Positions 6,377-10,115 of a stretch of 10,115 nt of DNA are shown here, in pieces (position 1 is the first letter of the stretch; the number at the start of each line of letters is the position of its first letter). The translations under genes and the position numbers were made by a program. The stretch comes from Euperipatoides rowelli (taxonomy: Eukaryota; Onychophora; Udeonychophora; Euonychophora; Peripatopsidae): assembly GCA_003024985.2 (NCBI GenBank), contig PXIH01S0011598.1. One strand, written 5' to 3'. The notes under the pieces are model-generated. The model was not told where the DNA came from, did not search any database, and saw only the letters and a program-made list of their open reading frames with translations.

Positions 6377-6877
6377 AATTAATCAACAATAGCAGTGTAA
6401 CTGGACCATATTATCTAATCACCTATAAAGTTTTTGGGCTTTTGGATCTTTTTATTCCAAATATTATTACTATTTTCAATAATTGGATAACTTCTGTCAA
6501 CTTAAATCAACATTTTATTCATCCATACTTATTTTTTTTTTTTTTTTAAGAAAAATTTAAAGTCATCCTATCCTATCACTTTGGATAAATTACATCCTAT
6601 TAACATTCAGAATATCAAAACCAACATATTTTCAAAAATATTAATCTCTAAATTTACAGAATTTTTACCTATTATGCTGACCCCTTTCAGTTTTTGCTAA
6701 AACGGGATAACATACATAGACCTGCAAAGTGCTATTCAGGAAATTAAAATATCTTGTTAAAAATATGCTGCCTTTACTTATCTAGATGTTTCAAGGGCAT
6801 TTGATTTTGTTAATCCATGTTTTTTGATTAGCCAGTTTATTACTATATTTGGTCATCTAACTTGTCAAGGGCACTGA
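6377..6877 (+). pseudogene. Same LINE ORF2, start of reverse transcriptase domain
   Basis: Right after the MITE the L1/Tx1-like RT resumes. Landmarks: LINNSSVTGPYYLITYK (the N-S-x-G-P motif, about 6376-6430), NNWITSVNLNQHFI (about 6478-6520), a T-run where IPK is expected, NLKSSYP then LHPINIQN (about 6554-6620), a decayed NIH region near 6710, and TYLDVSRAFDFVN (about 6778-6816), RT block A with the first catalytic Asp. Stops in the last frame are at 6698-6700, 6758-6760 and 6875-6877. The Y/F-A-D-D block and everything after it are missing: the LINE ends near 6877 and sequence of a different LINE begins within about 80 bp. Confidence 0.85.
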
Positions 6878-6959
6878 TGAGATATATTACAAACAAGTTT
6901 TTTTTAAGAAAAATTAAATGTAAAATAAAAGTTTTAAGAAACTGAACAAAGGTTAATGA

Positions 6960-8565
6960 TTGGGAAAAAATCAAATAATAGAAAAATATGGTACCATTAT
7001 TAGAAATAAAGAATTTATTCTCCAAAGTGTTGAAGAATTTTACAAGACACTATATCAAGATGAATCTGATAATACCAACATTTAATATGATCAAAAAGAA
7101 GCCAAAAATGATTTAACTCACAGAAGTGAAGCACACAATGAAACACATGAAGACTGGGAAGGCACCAGGAGAAGACAACATAACAATTGATAGTATAAAA
7201 GCAGGTAATGAAGAACTAGAAAAAAGACTCACTCGAAAAAAAGACTTGCTATTAAATACCAAGTATTGAACAGATGCTTAAACAAAGAAATATAACAATT
7301 GGATGTAGTAGTGATTTTGTAATATTGTTAAACAAGAAAGATGATAAAGAATAATGGAAAAATTACATTAACCAAGGTTATGACAAATAGATTGAAAAAA
7401 AATAATTGCATAAGGCTCAATCAAAAGAACAAGCTGGTTTCTGGAGTGGTTTTAGCATTATGGATCACCTGCAAGTAGTACGAGAAGTCATTCAAAGATG
7501 CAATGAATATGAACTTTTCCTTTGCATAGGACCTGTTGACTATGAAAAATGCTTTGTTCAATATATTCTCAATTTGTATTGGATGCCCCAAATATACAAG
7601 GTATTAATAAAGCATAATGATCAACAAAATATATAAGAAGGCAACATACACTTTAAGACTACATAAAGACACCAACCAGATCCAAACCCAAAAAGGAGTT
7701 CTGAGTTTGCCAATGTGACACAATCTCTCTAAAGTAAGTCACAACTATACTTTAAGAAGTCTTTAGAAGTCTAGATTAGGAACACACTGGACCATGGACA
7801 AACAAAAGCTTATTTGAACAATCTCAGTTTTGCTGATATTGTTTTATTTGCTTCAAGTCCAGAAGAATTACAGAAACAGATCACTGACCTAAATGAGGTT
7901 AGGTCCAAAGCAGGCCTGGCAATCAATCTAACAAAAACCAAGGTGATGTTCAATAAACATGTGCAATCTAAAGTGATTGAAGTAAATTATATTGTAATTG
8001 AAGAGGTAAAAGCTATATTTATTTAAATCAATTGAAAATCAAATGTGTGAAGTCAACAGAAGAATAAAAATGGCCTGGAGTGCTTTTGTAAAATTAAAAA
8101 TTTTAAAAGGAAAACTTCCACCTTTTCTCTAAAGGAAAATATTTGACCAGTGTGTACTACCAATGATGACATATGATGCTGATATTGGACAATCGGTGCA
8201 CTTATGGTTAAAACACTACAAACAACTAAAAGAAGTACAGAGAGGTGTATGATAGGACTAGCATGGACAGAATGGATTAGAGTACAAACAAAGGGTTGTG
8301 ATATTATTAAAAGAGTAAATAATTTAAAGTGGAAATGGGAGGGTGTGTAGCAAGAAGAACAGATAATAGGTGGACTACAGAAAAACTCAACAAGATTTCA
8401 AGGACCATAAAATGTCTCATTAAAGACCTAATGTCAGATGGGAGGATGAATAAAAAAATGTTTGCCAGATATGGTTAAATATCTGATGATAGAAATTCAT
8501 GGAGAAATCTTGAGGAGGCTTCATCCAGCAGTGGATTGATATCAGCTGATGAAGTTGATAATAAT
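6960..8565 (+). pseudogene. Decayed RTE-type LINE, reverse transcriptase and C-terminus
   Basis: This is a second non-LTR retrotransposon, 5'-truncated: its endonuclease is missing. Pieces in order: VEEFYKTLYQ (about 7030-7060, frame 6960-7085); MKTGKAPGEDNITIDSIKAG (about 7147-7206, frame 7117-7269); QAGFWSGFSIMDHLQVVREV and VDYEKCF (frame 7406-7636, residues 9-28 and 44-50); ATYTLRLHKDT (about 7641-7673); DTISLK (about 7717-7734); NLSFADIVLFASSPEELQ and INLTKTKVMFN (frame 7814-8026); EVNRRIKMAWSAF (about 8058-8096); FDQCVLP near 8150; RTDNRWT near 8360; and FIQQW near 8522 after a one-base shift. These match RT and C-terminal blocks of RTE-clade elements. FADD has lost one Asp codon. Many frameshifts make it inactive. 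Confidence 0.88.
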
Positions 8566-8580
8566 GATATATAGGGTCCT

Positions 8581-8634
8581 AGCCTATAAATATACAGAAT
8601 GTTATAAAGCCTATAAGTATACAAAATGTTGATT
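8581..8634. repeat. Two-copy 27-bp tandem repeat at the RTE 3' end
   Basis: AGCCTATAAATATACAGAAT at 8581 recurs at 8608 as AGCCTATAAGTATACAAAAT. The first 23 bases of each unit agree at 21 positions, with a period of 27. RTE-clade elements usually end in short 3' tandem repeats rather than poly(A), so this probably marks the 3' end of the element. Confidence 0.6.
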
Positions 8635-9470
8635 TTATTATGTTCAATTCCTTTTCTTTTTTAACACAATAATCTGGAAAAAAATTTAAAATAATATATC
8701 AACTTTTTTTATTGGAATTTTATAAGAAAAAAAAAGAGGAATGATAAACTAGAAATTGCTTTCTTTTAAAATTCTTTTAAACCATTCATATTATCCAATA
8801 TTTACAAACGAAAAGTTCTTATTAAGCATTGAAGTTTTGAATAAATTTCAAACACTTTCACACAATAGTTTATAACTTTCTTTCTTTACAAGAAAAATAG
8901 TAGACAAGGAAATTAATAGTCCATCGAATTAGACATTGACATCTAAAATTATGAGGCAAGTATACTTAACTCTATAAAGTTTATTCCCTCCTCCCTCTCC
9001 CAAGTAGATTCAATGCAACGTAGTACTAAACTGGTGCTTAAATGTTTTCCTAAAAAATAATAAACTGTTAGAATAAAGTCAGACAGAGCTTTTATATTTT
9101 AAGAATAACAACTAAATTGAGGTAAAACTAGAAAAAAGGCCAAGTGAGTTTTTTTTTTTTTTTTTAATAAAGTCATTAAAGATTATTGATACCATCTTGA
9201 AGATTTTGAAATAAATTTAACATCTCTGCAGATAAATTTTCTTTATGATCTTGTTTGTTTGGTTGGATGATTTTTTTTTTTTTTTTTTTAAATGCAGTGG
9301 AAGCATTACAAGTAGGCTATGATGAAAAGTATAGTTTAAGCTATTAACGAGATGCTTACAAATGATATAGAATTGAAGAAAAAATATTCCAAGTAAATCT
9401 TGAAATTTATCTTCATTTATCTCCACCAGCTTATTCAAATGAATTAAATGTAGTTTTATGACGCCAAGTT
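8635..9470. other. AT-rich DNA, nothing recognised
   Basis: No domain, transposon end, tRNA or long plausible frame is visible. It contains T-runs at about 9149-9166 and 9271-9290, and a pyrimidine patch CCCTCCTCCCTCTCCC near 8986-9001. The minus-strand open frame at 9217-9438 gives a Lys/Asn-rich peptide across the A-run and looks accidental. This may be intergenic sequence or an old repeat I do not recognise. Confidence 0.5.
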
Positions 9471-9475
9471 ACAAT

Positions 9476-9536
9476 AACACGTGTTTTGTTATCGCATCAT
9501 CAAACTTTTAACCCAACTTGATAAAGTGTATAAAAA
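9476..9536 (+). promoter_or_regulatory. Candidate promoter: E-box and TATA-like box
   Basis: AACACGTGTT at 9476-9485 is a palindromic E-box (CACGTG core), and TATAAAAA lies at 9529-9536. A TATA box there would place transcription start near 9560, about 50 bases before the ATG at 9611. TATA-like strings are expected by chance in this composition, so the support comes from the arrangement with the downstream ORF and splice donor. Confidence 0.25.
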
Positions 9537-9610
9537 AATCATTTTCCTAATTCGTCCATTGTTTTACAAATAGTCTAATTTAGCACTTGAGAAGGCCTAG
9601 TCCAGAATTA

Positions 9611-9698
9611 ATGAGCACCTGCACCAGCAAGCAATCGTCGGTGTCAAGTCGCCTTATGTTGAAAAGCATGAAACTAATGGCTGAAATGATTCTACATG
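9611..9698 (+). CDS. Candidate first coding exon of an unknown host gene
   Basis: The ATG at 9611 opens a frame beginning MSTCTSKQSSVSSRLMLK. A splice donor, CATG then GTGAGA, follows at 9699, giving an 88-nt exon ending in phase 1. Without splicing the frame continues to TGA at 9731-9733 (40 codons). The patch is clearly richer in G and C than its surroundings and uses codons such as AGC, ACC, TGC and TCG, unusual here. The peptide is Ser- and Met-rich, with no domain, signal peptide or family I recognise. There is no ATG upstream in frame before the TAG at 9581-9583. The opposite strand is also open over part of the patch, so strand and reality are uncertain. Confidence 0.28.
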
Positions 9699-9733
9699 GT
9701 GAGATGTTTGCATTTATCATGTTATCTGTATGA

Positions 9734-10115
9734 TTTTATAACTTACATCTGTTTCATCTGAAGAGAAAATATGTTTTATGAATGTTTGATCTCAACTCTT
9801 TGGCATATATATTTACAAAACTATAGCTGTCATTCTTAGGGCAGATGTCCTCTTTAAATTATGAAATAGAGCAATTGTGAGTATGTTTTTGTCTACACTT
9901 GGAATAAATCAGTAATTTAAGTTCTAAAAAAAGTTAAAATTTATTCATGTGCACTTATAATCTGAATTAGGAAGAATGCACAAATACTTTTTGAAATAGT
10001 ACAATTTTTAAAAAAAAAACTTTAAAACTTACGATTTGAATGTTTTTCAAAGAAAATCAATGTTAATTCCTTATTTTTAGAAACAGAAAAAAAAAACATC
10101 TTTTTTTGGTGTTTA
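9734..10115. other. AT-rich DNA to the window end, nothing recognised
   Basis: There are no ORFs of note, no transposon signature and no RNA gene. If the exon ending at 9698 is real, this would be the start of its intron. A-runs occur near 10010-10019 and 10087-10096. Confidence 0.5.

Noticed and set aside
6843-7025. Minus-strand open frame of 60 codons
   Set aside because: It is antisense to the LINE/RTE junction and rich in Phe, Ile and Leu, as expected from AT-rich antisense sequence.
9217-9438. Minus-strand open frame of 73 codons
   Set aside because: It is low-complexity, crossing an A-run that encodes poly-Lys, with no recognisable domain or codon signal.
9584-9690. Minus-strand peptide RRLDTDDCLLVQVL resembling the T-D-E...L motif of annexin repeats
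   Set aside because: The match is too short, lacks the usual glycines, and the frame ends soon after without the rest of an annexin repeat.
1-10115. CRISPR array, bacterial operon, rRNA or intact tRNA genes
   Set aside because: No regularly spaced direct repeats, no ribosome-binding-site-led ORFs and no intact cloverleaf were seen; the content is typical of animal repeats.

Overview
This is an AT-rich (roughly 70% by eye) window from a eukaryotic, almost certainly animal, genome. It has no bacterial gene layout. It holds decayed retrotransposons, TTAA-flanked miniature inverted-repeat elements, a probable tRNA-derived SINE and long A/T homopolymers. This element mix is common in large invertebrate genomes, including molluscs such as cephalopods, but the sequence does not fix the species. 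No intact long gene is present. One short patch near the right end (9476-9698) could be the promoter and first exon of a host gene.

Layout. 9-346: probable SINE on the minus strand. 346-581: unassigned. 582-3012: a rearranged Ty3/Gypsy LTR-retrotransposon block, in this order: inverted LTR (A), plus-strand pol 3' half (integrase to the Pol C-terminus), LTR (B), about 36 bp of palindromic spacer, inverted LTR (C), minus-strand pol 3' end. The two pol copies are therefore tail to tail with LTRs facing each other. LTR B also carries an inverted piece of the neighbouring integrase. 3021-3221: a zinc-knuckle ORF fragment, probably the tail of a LINE ORF1. 3873-4476: a TTAA-bounded non-autonomous element. 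4481-4871: a foldback and GC-rich stretch. 4872-6877: a decayed L1/Tx1-like LINE ORF2 (APE endonuclease, linker, start of reverse transcriptase), interrupted by a 25-bp-arm perfect hairpin at 5810-5862 and by a 230-bp piggyBac-type MITE at 6143-6372. 6960-8565: a decayed, 5'-truncated RTE-type LINE with a short tandem 3' tail (8581-8634). 8635-9470: AT-rich DNA with nothing recognised. 9476-9733: E-box, TATA-like box, short ORF and splice donor. 9734-10115: AT-rich, nothing recognised.

Nothing here works as a coordinated system. Every recognised coding region has several frameshifts or stops and is a pseudogene. The interest lies in the rearrangement history: at least two small inverted copies of nearby sequence look like local template switching, and the LTRs sit in an orientation that simple retrotransposition does not produce. 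An assembly error is the main alternative for the LTR block, which contains an N (1883) and a 13-G run. I found no sign of a new biological system.
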